Of a stretch of 64,000 nucleotides of DNA, positions 45,312-54,086 are shown in pieces. The translations under genes and the position numbers were made by a program. Numbering within the stretch: position 1 is the stretch's first letter; each line of letters starts with the position of its first letter. The DNA comes from Lacibacter sp. H407 (GTDB lineage: Bacteria > Bacteroidota > Bacteroidia > Chitinophagales > Chitinophagaceae). The notes under the pieces were generated by a model. It was not told the origin of the DNA and did no database searches. It was given only the letters and a program-made list of their open reading frames with translations. The stretch covers positions 1,240,001 through 1,304,000 of the forward strand of contig NZ_JBBKTU010000001.1 of NCBI RefSeq assembly GCF_037892605.1, read 5' to 3'.

Positions 45312-47432
45312 TTATTTGAGCAGTTGATACGCCAGCAAACTTATAAAGTAGGCTAAGGCTGTCATGTAGGCAAGTTGGATCATAGGCCACTTCCAACCCT
45401 TTGTTTCCCGCTTTACTACAGCAAGCGTACTCATGCATTGCATGGCAAGCATGTAAAAGATCATGAGAGAAACGCCGGTTGCGAGGCTGTACACTTTTGT
45501 GCCATCTGCTTTTACTGCAGCGCCCATTTTTTGGCGAAGTGTTTGCTCATCAGCACCATCACTATCCACAGCATATAAAGTTGCCATGGTTCCAACAAAC
45601 ACTTCACGGGCTGCAAAAGAAGTAATCAGTGCAATCCCGATTTTCCAATCGTAACCAAGTGGCGCAATTACCGGTTCAATGTATTGACCCATTACGCCGG
45701 CGTATGAATTCTGAAGAAGGGCGGTTTGTTTTTCTTTTTCCAGCAACTCTGTTTGATTTGGGTTTGCTGCAATGCGTTGTGCAAATTCTGTATTCACTTT
45801 TTCAATTCTGTTGCCCGGTCCGTACGAACTGAGCGCCCACAATAACAAACTGATCACCATGATCACTTTACCGGCATCGAACACAAAGATCTTTGCCTTT
45901 TCGATCATTGTAAACAACACGTTCTTATAACGGGGATGACGATAGAGCGGCAACTCAAGAATAAAGAAACTTTTTTCTTTGAGGTTGATAAATCGCTTGG
46001 CGACATAAGATACTACCAATGCTATAAGTACACTGAATACATACAGACCCATCATCACCAATCCTTGTAAACTGAGAAAGCCGAGATAATATGTTTTTGG
46101 AATCACTAAGGCAATCAGGATGGTGTACACAGGAAGCCGTGCACTGCAACTCATCAATGGTGTAACCAATATTGTAAGCAAGCGCTCCTTTTGATTTTCG
46201 ATATTCCGCACACTCATGATGGCAGGTACAGCACACGCAAATCCGCTGATCATGGGCATCACACTCTTTCCGTTCAATCCCACTTTTCGCATGATCTTAT
46301 CCGTTAGGAAACCGATCCTTGCCATATATCCTGTTTCTTCGAGTATAGTGATCAAGCCAAACAGGATCATGATCTGTGGTACAAATACAAAGATGCCGCT
46401 GAGTCCGGCCAATACACCATTCAGAAAGATGTCAGTAAAAACATTTTCGGGCAACCAGCTGCTGAACCAGTTCGATGCTTTCAAAAAGAAAAGCTCGATC
46501 ATGTCCATGGGATATTGCGCCAACCAGAAAATACTTTGAAACAACAGGAACAGCACAAACAACAAAATGGCGTAACCCCAGGTACGATGGAGCAACACCC
46601 GATCAAGCTTTTCAGCGATCAGTTGTTTTTTTACCGGCGATTTTTCGGAGATCGTTGTTTGTACAATTTGCTTGATGCGTTGATAACGCTGCATGATTTC
46701 TTCTGCCTGCAAACGGGTGTGCTGTACTTTATTCTTCACCTCTATCTGTTCGATCTGCTCCTGCATTGCATCACTCAATAAAAACGATTCGTGATTGATA
46801 AGATGATGAATGGCTGCATAATCGCTGAGGTGAGGTAACAATTCTTTTACTTCTGTTACCGCATCTGTCGCAAGTGCTTTATTGGGAATAAAATCGAAGG
46901 CCGGTGGCCGGTAGCGTTGCAATGCAGTTGCTTCAATCGCTTTCTTTAATGCATCGATGCCTTTGTTTTTACGGGGGTTCACCGGAACAACAGGAATACC
47001 CAGCTCACGTTCAAGCGATTTAATGTCGATGATGATGTCTTTCTTTCTGGCCACATCCATCATGGTGAGCGCCAGCACTGCCGGGATTTTTAAGTCGATG
47101 ATCTGCGAAACAAAAAGAAGGTTCCTTTTTAAGGTGCTGGCATCGGCCACTATAACAACTACATCTGCTTTAACGTCTTTATCCTGGTTCATCAACACCC
47201 TATAGCTTACCCATTCATCTGCTCTTCTTGGATAGAGACTGTACGAGCCCGGAAGATCGATCAGCTCTGCTTTGATTCCATCAGCAACAGAAAACCCACC
47301 TGTTTTTTTATCAACCGTAACTCCGGGAAAGTTACCTACTTTCTGATTTAAACCGGTTAGTGTGTTAAATAAGGAGGTTTTGCCGCTGTTAGGATTTCCA
47401 ACTAATGCAATATGAATGTTGTTTGTGGCCAT
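45312..47432 (-). CDS. feoB: ferrous iron transporter FeoB
   Basis: Encodes 706 residues from the ATG at 47432 (MATNNIHIALVGNPNSGKTSLFN); the longer frame to 47531 is non-family sequence. The N-terminal small G protein has G1 GNPNSGKTS, G3 DLPGSYSL and G4-like LTMMDVA, then the GDI-like part, and about eight membrane helices including the gates GVLAGLSGIFVFVPQIM and GFACAVPAIMS and the last SLMIFYMLAMQCMSTLAVVKRETKG. It imports Fe2+ across the inner membrane driven by GTP. No FeoA domain is fused and no feoA gene is adjacent. The two-Cys motif in IPxMS CSARLP (LMSCSARLPVY) is present. Confidence 0.95.
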   Translation of the reverse strand: MATNNIHIALVGNPNSGKTSLFNTLTGLNQKVGNFPGVTVDKKTGGFSVADGIKAELIDLPGSYSLYPRRADEWVSYRVLMNQDKDVKADVVVIVADASTLKRNLLFVSQIIDLKIPAVLALTMMDVARKKDIIIDIKSLERELGIPVVPVNPRKNKGIDALKKAIEATALQRYRPPAFDFIPNKALATDAVTEVKELLPHLSDYAAIHHLINHESFLLSDAMQEQIEQIEVKNKVQHTRLQAEEIMQRYQRIKQIVQTTISEKSPVKKQLIAEKLDRVLLHRTWGYAILLFVLFLLFQSIFWLAQYPMDMIELFFLKASNWFSSWLPENVFTDIFLNGVLAGLSGIFVFVPQIMILFGLITILEETGYMARIGFLTDKIMRKVGLNGKSVMPMISGFACAVPAIMSVRNIENQKERLLTILVTPLMSCSARLPVYTILIALVIPKTYYLGFLSLQGLVMMGLYVFSVLIALVVSYVAKRFINLKEKSFFILELPLYRHPRYKNVLFTMIEKAKIFVFDAGKVIMVISLLLWALSSYGPGNRIEKVNTEFAQRIAANPNQTELLEKEKQTALLQNSYAGVMGQYIEPVIAPLGYDWKIGIALITSFAAREVFVGTMATLYAVDSDGADEQTLRQKMGAAVKADGTKVYSLATGVSLMIFYMLAMQCMSTLAVVKRETKGWKWPMIQLAYMTALAYFISLLAYQLLK

Positions 47433-47548
47433 GTAAGGAAGTGCAAATGTAGGAGCAAATTTTTTGGGTGATTTACGAAGTTTGGAAACATTCCAGTTTA
47501 AACGACCCATTTCCGGAGCTGACATTGCCAATCATCTTTTAAATTTCT

Positions 47549-47587
47549 GTTTCTAATGTCAGGATAGCTTTCATCTGTTTAACTTTG
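47549..47587 (+). promoter_or_regulatory. promoter of the M28 peptidase gene
   Basis: TAACTTTG at 47580-47587 is a perfect TAnnTTTG -7 element, 23 nt before the ATG at 47611. A weak TTTC-like -33 element lies about 27 bp upstream. Confidence 0.5.
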
Positions 47588-47610
47588 ACAAAATCACAGA
47601 AGTACATTAC

Positions 47611-49248
47611 ATGAAAAACGTTTTCTCTTTTCTTCTTCTCGTTTGTTTATTTTTCTCAGCATCCGCACAAAAGGTCAGCAAAACAGATCGTGTTACATTG
47701 GAAAACCTGAAAGGGCACGTAAGCTATCTTGCCAGCGATCAACTGGAAGGCAGGCGAACCGGAACAAAAGGCGAAGAGCTCGCCAGTAAATATATCAGTG
47801 AGCAATTTCAAAAGAACGGGTTGGAGCCAAAGGGAGAAAATGGATTCCTGCAGACGTTTGAGATCAATGAGGGAAAACAGGTAATGCCTTCTTCGTTCTT
47901 CATCATCGATGGTGAACATTTAAAACTTGAGAAAGATTACTTTCCCTTTAGCTGGAGTAAGAATGGAACTGTTGAAGCGGTGGCAGCGGCAGCTTTGCAC
48001 GAAGGTGGTGGTGCGTGGTTTTGGGATATCAAAGAACTGTTACAGGATAATGCAAACAATCCGCATTTTGATTTGATCAATGCGATCCGGGAAAAAGAAA
48101 AGGATGCTGCACAGAAAGGAGCCATCGCATTGATTCTTTACAACAGCGGAGCAAAAGAGGCTGTGGTAAAATATGATGGAAAAGATCGGTCTGTATTATC
48201 ATCCATTCCCGTTATCTGGTTAGAAAAAAAATGGGCCACAAAAATTGCTGCCGAACCATCGCACATGATGGATATTAATATCAAGATTGAACAAGGGGAG
48301 AAGATCCGGAAAGGGTACAATGTTGTAGGCTTTATCAATAATAACGCTGCCAATACAGTTATTCTGGGTGCTCACTATGATCATCTTGGATATGGAGAAG
48401 ACAATAACTCCCGTCATACAGGACAGGTATCTATTCATAATGGAGCCGATGATAATGCAAGCGGCACTGCAGCTTTGATCGAGTTGAGTCGGTTATTAAA
48501 ACTTGAAGGAAATAAAACAAGCAATTATCTGTTTATTGCATTCAGCGGTGAAGAGCTTGGTTTATTTGGTTCAAAATATTTTACAGAGCATCCAACAGTT
48601 CCACTTACATCAGCGAACTATATGATCAATATGGATATGGTGGGGCGTTTTAGTGATACAGCCAAATCAATTACCATTGGTGGTATTGGCACATCACCTT
48701 CATGGGGTGAATTGATCAAAGAAAAAAAGCCCGTATTCAATATTAAAATTGACAGCAGCGGAACAGGCCCAAGCGATCATACCTCATTTTACCGGAAAGA
48801 TATGCCGGTGTTATTTTTCTTTACAGGCTTGCATACCGATTACCATAAGCCAAGTGATGATTTTGATAAGATCAATTACAATGGTCAACTGCTTGTTGTA
48901 AAATATATAACACGACTTGTGGCACGCAGCAGCAAAGAACCGAAGCTGGCATTTACAAAAACAAAAGAACAACAAACTACTACTTCAGCAAGATTTACTG
49001 TGAGTATGGGAATCATGCCCGATTATACGTTCAGTGGTGGCGGCGTAAAAGTTGATGGCGTTAGTGAAGGTCGTGCTGCACAAAAAGCCGGCGTAAAAAC
49101 AGGCGATGTAGTTACAAAACTGGGCGAGTTTACGATTACTTCAATGGAAAGCTATATGCAGGCGTTGAGTAAATTCAAGAAAGGGGATGCAACAAAAGTG
49201 AAAGTAAAACGTGGCGCAGAAGAACTGGAATTTGATATTAATTTCTGA
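47611..49248 (+). CDS. secreted M28 family aminopeptidase with PDZ domain
   Basis: Encodes 545 residues with a signal peptide (MKNVFSFLLLVCLFFSASAQ). A PA domain (about 90-230) is inserted before the M28 zinc catalytic part. Zinc ligands and catalytic residues can be seen in VILGAHYDHLGY (His, Asp), NGADDNASGTAALIELSRLL (bridging Asp), FSGEELGLFGSKYF (Glu acid and Glu ligand), MINMDMVGRF (Asp) and DHTSFYRKDMPVLFFFTGLHTDYHKPSDD (His). A C-terminal PDZ domain (about 470-545: GVSEGRAAQKAGVKTGDVVTKLG) follows, unusual for M28 peptidases but typical in this phylum. It is translationally coupled to the IPExxxVDY gene: the stop TGA overlaps the next ATG. Confidence 0.92.
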   Translation: MKNVFSFLLLVCLFFSASAQKVSKTDRVTLENLKGHVSYLASDQLEGRRTGTKGEELASKYISEQFQKNGLEPKGENGFLQTFEINEGKQVMPSSFFIIDGEHLKLEKDYFPFSWSKNGTVEAVAAAALHEGGGAWFWDIKELLQDNANNPHFDLINAIREKEKDAAQKGAIALILYNSGAKEAVVKYDGKDRSVLSSIPVIWLEKKWATKIAAEPSHMMDINIKIEQGEKIRKGYNVVGFINNNAANTVILGAHYDHLGYGEDNNSRHTGQVSIHNGADDNASGTAALIELSRLLKLEGNKTSNYLFIAFSGEELGLFGSKYFTEHPTVPLTSANYMINMDMVGRFSDTAKSITIGGIGTSPSWGELIKEKKPVFNIKIDSSGTGPSDHTSFYRKDMPVLFFFTGLHTDYHKPSDDFDKINYNGQLLVVKYITRLVARSSKEPKLAFTKTKEQQTTTSARFTVSMGIMPDYTFSGGGVKVDGVSEGRAAQKAGVKTGDVVTKLGEFTITSMESYMQALSKFKKGDATKVKVKRGAEELEFDINF

Positions 49249-49685
49249 TGTCGAAACTGAAAATCGATAATGAACTGTTGGCAGAAGAGTTTTTTGAAAA
49301 AACGCTTTTGCTGGGTGTCATGGCTCCCATGAACAGTCATCAGTTTGTATGGCAGGTAAACCAATCGATGCGTTTCGATTTTCGAATTAACGATGAGATC
49401 GAAATTCAGCTCAGCAAAAAGAAACGGCAATATTTTTTTTCGGTGTATGAATACAGAGAGCCAAACATGGCCCTTGAATATTATCTCTACAAAAATCAAT
49501 TTGATGGAGAGTATCTTTTACCGGAGTTCAAACACCTGGATTATTTGTGGCTCACTAAAGGGGATCTGCCCGGTAAAGAAGATGAAAGTAAATTAGTGAA
49601 CGATATCCGCAATATTCCCGGCGTTCAGTTAGTAGTAGAGTTGACCAATGAAAAGATCAAGCACAAACAACACCTTATTTTCTAA
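49248..49685 (+). CDS. IPExxxVDY family protein
   Basis: Encodes 145 residues. The start overlaps the M28 stop in ATGA. The family signature IPExxxVDY appears here as LPEFKHLDY in [15 protein letters not shown]. The rest is [46 protein letters not shown] and the C-terminal [17 protein letters not shown]. The family is restricted to Bacteroidota and has no known function; its usual neighbours include tRNA and pyruvate kinase genes, not seen here. No signal peptide. Confidence 0.85.
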   Translation: MSKLKIDNELLAEEFFEKTLLLGVMAPMNSHQFVWQVNQSMRFDFRINDEIEIQLSKKKRQYFFSVYEYREPNMALEYYLYKNQFDGEYLLPEFKHLDYLWLTKGDLPGKEDESKLVNDIRNIPGVQLVVELTNEKIKHKQHLIF

Positions 49686-49702
49686 CAATAAAAGCAAGTG
49701 AT

Positions 49703-49933
49703 ATGTGGACAGAAACAGACAATAAGCTTTATCGGAAATTCGAGTTCAATAATTTTTCAGAAGCGTTTGCTTTTATGACAAGGGTTGCTATTGAAGCAGA
49801 AAAAATGAATCATCATCCGTTGTGGACGAATGTGTGGAACAAAGTTGAGATCTGGTTGAGCACACATGATGCCGGTGATATAGTTACCGAGAAAGATAAA
49901 AAGCTCGCCGAACGTATCGACAAGCTTTTATAA
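49703..49933 (+). CDS. 4a-hydroxytetrahydrobiopterin dehydratase
   Basis: Encodes 76 residues. Short PCD/DCoH fold: [66 protein letters not shown]. The catalytic His pair in MNHHP and the later THDAGD are typical. It dehydrates pterin-4a-carbinolamine in aromatic amino acid hydroxylase recycling, or acts as RuBisCO-like chaperone paralogues do; without a hydroxylase neighbour the role stays open. It is 17 nt after the IPExxxVDY stop and probably co-transcribed with it. Confidence 0.9.
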   Translation: MWTETDNKLYRKFEFNNFSEAFAFMTRVAIEAEKMNHHPLWTNVWNKVEIWLSTHDAGDIVTEKDKKLAERIDKLL

Positions 49934-49935
49934 AT

Positions 49936-49959
49936 TCGTCTAACGGCCTTGTCGGACGA
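49936..49959 (+). terminator. weak terminator after the dehydratase gene
   Basis: TCGTC and GACGA form the base of an imperfect hairpin over the convergent junction, with one mismatch and a wobble inside. A T-tract follows after a short A-rich gap. Confidence 0.4.
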
Positions 49960-49970
49960 TTAAAAGTTTT

Positions 49971-50303
49971 TTATTTAATAAACTGAAACCATTGCTGAAA
50001 AAGTGGTCCTACCACCGGCAATGGTTTTTCTTCGCCATTAATTGCGGCCAATAAGCCAAGTACCCAAAGCACTACGAGTAAGATCCAGACGATGGGTGAA
50101 AGAAAGCCGATAAATGCAAACCCCCAAAAGAGCATTCGAAACAAAATTGAGCAGGCTACACCTAATACAAACAAGCCAAAACTTTGTCTTAAATGAAAAG
50201 TTGCCAATGAGCTTTTAGGATTGAGACTTCCAAAAGAAACAAAAGCAATGATCCAGCCGATGATGGTAAGATAGCTTACCCAGGCAATCGTTTTTGCATC
50301 CAT
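49971..50303 (-). CDS. small DUF4870-like membrane protein
   Basis: Encodes 110 residues from the ATG at 50303 (MDAKTIAWVSYLTIIGWIIAF). Three or four membrane helices are visible: VSYLTIIGWIIAFVSF, then LRQSFGLFVLGVACSILFRMLFW, then GFLSPIVWILLVVLWVLGLLAAING. The pattern FHLRQSFGL and the final GEEKPLPVVGPLFQQWFQFIK is that of DUF4870/Tic20-like proteins. The role is unknown. It ends the minus-strand series beginning at the selenium cluster. Confidence 0.7.
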   Translation of the reverse strand: MDAKTIAWVSYLTIIGWIIAFVSFGSLNPKSSLATFHLRQSFGLFVLGVACSILFRMLFWGFAFIGFLSPIVWILLVVLWVLGLLAAINGEEKPLPVVGPLFQQWFQFIK

Positions 50304-50367
50304 AATAATTGGTTTAAGTTGATTACAGACAACTAATATAATCACCAATCATTTCTATTGCAATACA

Positions 50368-51426
50368 TCAGACCAAAACCTGAATAACCTTTTCAGCTTT
50401 GGGGATTAAACGACCGATTGGTTCAGTAAACGCAGCTAAACCGTTATCAATAAGAAGTTGTTGAACAGTGGCCAATTCGTTCTCCTTTACAGCGATCAGC
50501 AAGCCACCATTTGTTTGTGGATCGGGCAACAGGTTAAACGCTTCCATCACATTTACACCTGTACCAAAACCAACTTTTGTACTATAGCTGTTCCAGTTTC
50601 GGTAGGTTGCATCAGGAACAATGCGTTGCGCCAAATATTCTTTTGCGGGAGCAAGAAATGGAATTTGTGCATACTGTAGCTCAGCAGATACATTACTTCC
50701 TTCCGCCATTTCAATCAAATGACCCAGCAATCCAAAACCGGTTACATCTGTCATCGCTGTTACTGCTGATGATTTACCAAGCAGCTCACCTACTTTGTTC
50801 AATTGCATCATTTGTGTAGCGGCGATTCCAATATGTTCTTCTTTCAACACATTTCGTTTTTCAGCTGTGCTTAAAATGCCCACACCAATTGGTTTGGTTA
50901 AGAGAAGATGATCTCCTTCACCAGCCGTATTGTTTTGTTTGAGATTCGTGTTGACAACTATTCCAGTCACCGCTAAACCAAAGAACGGTTCGGGCGAATC
51001 AATGCTATGCCCACCAGCTAATGGAATACCTGCTTCATTACAGGTTGTTCGTGCACCATCCAACACCTTTTGTGCCAATGAGGCGGGTAATTTTTCAACA
51101 GGCCATCCTAAAATAGCAATGGCAAGTATTGGTTTTCCTCCCATGGCATATACATCGCTGATGGCATTAGCTGCAGCAATACGTCCAAAGTTGAAGGCAT
51201 CATCCACAATGGGAGTAAAAAAATCTGTAGTAGATATCATGGCTGTTCCATTACCAAGATCGTACACAGCAGCATCGTCTTTACTGCTGTTACCAACTAA
51301 TAGATTGGGATCGCTGATCGTTGTTAAACCCGATTGAAGTATTTGTTCCAATACGGCAGGTGCAATTTTGCAACCACAACCGGCACCGTGGGAAAACTGA
51401 GTAAGCTTGATGGTTTCTGTAAGCAT
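50368..51426 (-). CDS. selD: selenide, water dikinase
   Basis: Encodes 352 residues from the ATG at 51426; two more codons upstream are possible. The catalytic region is SHGAGCGCKIAP with Cys17, Cys19 and Lys20, in the same positions as the E. coli enzyme, so this is the cysteine form and needs no selenocysteine. Other blocks are DDAAVYDLGNGTAMISTTDFFTPIVDD, NAISDVYAMGGKP, AGGHSIDSPEPFFGL and DVTGFGLLGHLIEMA. It makes selenophosphate from selenide and ATP, which MnmH, encoded 2.6 kb upstream in the same cluster, uses for tRNA. selA, selB and a SECIS element were not seen, so the locus fits the selenouridine-only trait. Confidence 0.95.
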   Translation of the reverse strand: MLTETIKLTQFSHGAGCGCKIAPAVLEQILQSGLTTISDPNLLVGNSSKDDAAVYDLGNGTAMISTTDFFTPIVDDAFNFGRIAAANAISDVYAMGGKPILAIAILGWPVEKLPASLAQKVLDGARTTCNEAGIPLAGGHSIDSPEPFFGLAVTGIVVNTNLKQNNTAGEGDHLLLTKPIGVGILSTAEKRNVLKEEHIGIAATQMMQLNKVGELLGKSSAVTAMTDVTGFGLLGHLIEMAEGSNVSAELQYAQIPFLAPAKEYLAQRIVPDATYRNWNSYSTKVGFGTGVNVMEAFNLLPDPQTNGGLLIAVKENELATVQQLLIDNGLAAFTEPIGRLIPKAEKVIQVLV

Positions 51427-51449
51427 CTGCAAATGTAAACAAGGAATGC

Positions 51450-52325
51450 TTACTTGCGGCGTATCTGCACTGCAGCACTCTTCTTTGTATCGGATGTAAA
51501 ACGCACTTCAAAGCGTTTGTCTCCATCTCTTACAATTAACACACCTGTGTTGGGTGGAACTGTTCCTTGGTTTTCTGCAAACAGTGTAAGCACAATACCA
51601 TTGTTGCCCGATGGGATGGCGATTATTTGTTTCAATCCGGTGGCTGTTAATGCAACTTTATTTAACAGAACGGAATTGTTGGAAAAAACAGACACACTGT
51701 CGCCGTCAATCAAACCATCATCATACAGTTCAATAAAGATGGAATCAGAAGATGTTTCAATTATCTGTACAATATTCTTTAAACGTGAAGCAAGTTTCAT
51801 CGAATCTTCATTGAGCGGCCTTGTTTTTTTTGTTTCATCCGTTGACTCAATTACTTTTTTCTGTTCCAGTATTTTTATCAGTCCTGATTTAGATGGGTCT
51901 TCTTCTTTTTGCAAAAACGTTTTTCCTTCTTCTACAAACAATTGTGTGGTTCGTTTATTGGCTTGTTTCCATTCGCCTGTTACTTCCTGTTGACCGGCAT
52001 TTAAAAAAAGAATATGACTTTGCAATACACCACCATCACCCGGAGGATTTTGATAGATCGTTTTCTTTTCTGTTACTACAAAATAATCATCGAACACATT
52101 GCCGGTTACTTCGCAAACGGCGTAGTACTGACCATCAATTAATGTGGAATACGAATAACCGGTTAGTTTGTTACCGTCCTGGAAAAGTAACAGTTCATAT
52201 TTGTAAGAAGCTGATTGTTGTAATGGATGATTGCTTGTAAACCTGCCACGCCACAGTCCTGCTACCGATTGAGCAGAGGAGATTAATGTACTAAAGAGAA
52301 AGCAAACCAGCAGTATCCTTTTCAT
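51450..52325 (-). CDS. uncharacterised exported protein, paralogue of its neighbour
   Basis: Encodes 291 residues from the ATG at 52325 (MKRILLVCFLFSTLISSAQ, signal peptide). An N-terminal beta domain (GLWRGRFTSN ... KLTGYSYSTL ... GEWKQ) is joined by a helical, Lys-rich linker (about 150-190) to a C-terminal domain of about 100 residues (IELYDDGLIDGDSVSVFSNN, LTLFAENQGTVPPNTGVLIV, the final IRRK). The same two domains form the ends of the next protein upstream, with about half of the residues alike. No known family. The position between mnmH and selD suggests a link to the selenium locus, but the signal peptide argues for another, envelope, role. Confidence 0.75.
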   Translation of the reverse strand: MKRILLVCFLFSTLISSAQSVAGLWRGRFTSNHPLQQSASYKYELLLFQDGNKLTGYSYSTLIDGQYYAVCEVTGNVFDDYFVVTEKKTIYQNPPGDGGVLQSHILFLNAGQQEVTGEWKQANKRTTQLFVEEGKTFLQKEEDPSKSGLIKILEQKKVIESTDETKKTRPLNEDSMKLASRLKNIVQIIETSSDSIFIELYDDGLIDGDSVSVFSNNSVLLNKVALTATGLKQIIAIPSGNNGIVLTLFAENQGTVPPNTGVLIVRDGDKRFEVRFTSDTKKSAAVQIRRK

Positions 52326-52361
52326 AGTACAAAGAAAACAATTCAACTTGAATCAGAATTG

Positions 52362-54071
52362 TTATTCTTTTCGTCGAATAACGATCGATGAACTTTTGTT
52401 AAGTGTTGAACTGAAGTTTACCTGGTAACGCTGATCGTTGGTGGTGAGAACGAGTAAACCGGTATTTGGCGGAATAGATCCGAGGTTTTCAGCGAAGAGT
52501 GTAAGTTGTACAACCTCACCCGGTCTGATGGCAATTGTGTGTTTAAAGGCCTGTGCCCTTAAACCAACTTTAGCAAGCACCATTTCATTATTCAGGAACA
52601 CACTTACTGTATCACCATCAATTTCACCATTATCATACAATGACAATACAACACTATCGCCTGTTACTTCCAATGCTTCAATAATTTCAGTTGTACGTTT
52701 AATGATCATTGGATTATTGATCACCGGTGGCTTGCCGGAAGCAACCGGTTGATTATTCTTATCTTCTTTCGTGATTTGTCCGATCGATGTAATACCTGCT
52801 TCTGTTTGCTGTTGTTGAACAGGAGGGTTTGTTACAACAGGAGTTACAGGTTTTGTTTCAGGTTTGTTGGCAGCAGTTGTTGTTGGTTGTTGCTTTGGTT
52901 GATTGACTGCAACGGATGTATTATTTTTTACCGAATCTTTTGATGGTACAGTGGTTGGTTTGTTCGGTGTGTTAGTAACCGGTCTGCTATTGTTTGAAGG
53001 TTGATTGGTTTGTTGTTTGGGCTGGTTAACAGCTACATCTGTTTTTTGTACGTTGCTCTTTTGTTGATTAGCAGCTGCAGTAGTATTGCTTTGTATTGAA
53101 TCTTTTGACTGTACAGTTGTTGGTTTACCCGTTGTGTTAGCAGCGGGTTGATTATTGTTTGCTGGTTGATTGGTTTGTTGCTTTGGTTTATTAACTGCTA
53201 GATCTGTTTTCTGTATGTTTGATTGCTGTTGAACACTTGTTGTGTTAGGAGAAGTTTGAATCGAATCTTTTTTTGCAACAGGTTTACCTGCTGTATTCTT
53301 TGTGGTTTGATTGTTTTGTTGTTTTGGTTGATTGACTGCTACATCGGTTTTTTGAACGTTCGTCTGTTGTTGGTTCGCAGCAATACTTGTATTGGTTTGT
53401 GCTGAGTCTTTTGCTGTTGGTAGTTTTACAGGTTGATTGCTTGTTGTTGGCTGATTGATTTGTTGTGTCGGTTCGGTTTTAGCAACATCTGTTTTTGCAG
53501 GCTGTTCTTTCTTTGTTTCAGGTGTTGTAATCGGGGCAGACACAAGTACAGGTTGCGGTTTTGTTTTTTCTTCAAACAGCATTTCGGTTGCCAGCTGCTT
53601 GTCTTCCAAACGATTGTATAGTTGCGTTGCAAGATAATTTTGTTCTCTCCGTACAGCAATGGAACCGGTAATTGGTAAATATTTTTTTGTACGGCTTGTG
53701 CTCCATTCGCCGGGCATTACCGAAACAGTATCATGATCGGTTTGTATCTTAAAGAACATAACGGTCTTTACACCACTTGTTCTTTCTTTGAAGTTATTGG
53801 AAACCGATTTTTCATCTTCTACGATTAGTACGCTATCGGCAACACGGGCAGTCACTTTTACCAGATTGTAATACAACACATCTTCAACAATAAACAGCCG
53901 GTGGCAATACCCCATCAGCTTTCCGTTTTTTTCTTTAAGTGTGAGTTCAAAATCGATTGTGTATTTAGGACTGTCAACTTCCATTTTTCCTTTGTACACA
54001 CCGGTTACCACCTGCGATGTAGCTGTGAATAAGAAAAAAGAAAAAAGAGTGAGTAGTAAAAAGTTTTTCAT
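52362..54071 (-). CDS. uncharacterised exported protein with repeat linker
   Basis: Encodes 569 residues. Signal peptide MKNFLLLTLFSFFLFTATSQ, N-terminal domain (about 22-140: GVYKGKMEVDSP, LMGYCHRLF, GEWSTSR) and C-terminal domain (about 465-569: LSLYDNGEIDGDTVSVFLNN, LTLFAENLGSIPPNTGLLVL, VIRRK) match the smaller downstream paralogue. Between them lie about 230 residues of Gln/Asn/Thr/Pro/Lys-rich sequence, about three and a half copies of a 47-55 residue repeat that begins KDS and contains NVQKTDVAVNQPKQQ. The linker must be disordered and is expected to sit outside the cytosol. No function is known; MnmH is encoded 15 nt upstream and the smaller paralogue 36 nt downstream. Confidence 0.75.
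   Translation of the reverse strand: MKNFLLLTLFSFFLFTATSQVVTGVYKGKMEVDSPKYTIDFELTLKEKNGKLMGYCHRLFIVEDVLYYNLVKVTARVADSVLIVEDEKSVSNNFKERTSGVKTVMFFKIQTDHDTVSVMPGEWSTSRTKKYLPITGSIAVRREQNYLATQLYNRLEDKQLATEMLFEEKTKPQPVLVSAPITTPETKKEQPAKTDVAKTEPTQQINQPTTSNQPVKLPTAKDSAQTNTSIAANQQQTNVQKTDVAVNQPKQQNNQTTKNTAGKPVAKKDSIQTSPNTTSVQQQSNIQKTDLAVNKPKQQTNQPANNNQPAANTTGKPTTVQSKDSIQSNTTAAANQQKSNVQKTDVAVNQPKQQTNQPSNNSRPVTNTPNKPTTVPSKDSVKNNTSVAVNQPKQQPTTTAANKPETKPVTPVVTNPPVQQQQTEAGITSIGQITKEDKNNQPVASGKPPVINNPMIIKRTTEIIEALEVTGDSVVLSLYDNGEIDGDTVSVFLNNEMVLAKVGLRAQAFKHTIAIRPGEVVQLTLFAENLGSIPPNTGLLVLTTNDQRYQVNFSSTLNKSSSIVIRRKE
52872..53411 (-). repeat. in-frame tandem repeats in the linker
   Basis: Residues 221-400 of the long paralogue consist of units starting at Lys221, Lys268, Lys323 and Lys378, of 47, 55 and 55 residues with a partial fourth. 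Each unit contains KDS, N(V/I)QKTD(V/L)AVN(Q/K)PKQQ and a Gln/Asn/Thr tail. DNA units are therefore 141-165 bp and diverged; recombination between them should change linker length. Confidence 0.75.
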
Positions 54072-54086
54072 GCTGTCTGTGTTTCG

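Noticed and set aside
52872-53411. Tandem repeats considered as CRISPR or satellite DNA
   Set aside because: The units stay in frame within one protein, are 141-165 bp long and diverged, and encode a coherent Gln/Asn/Thr-rich linker.
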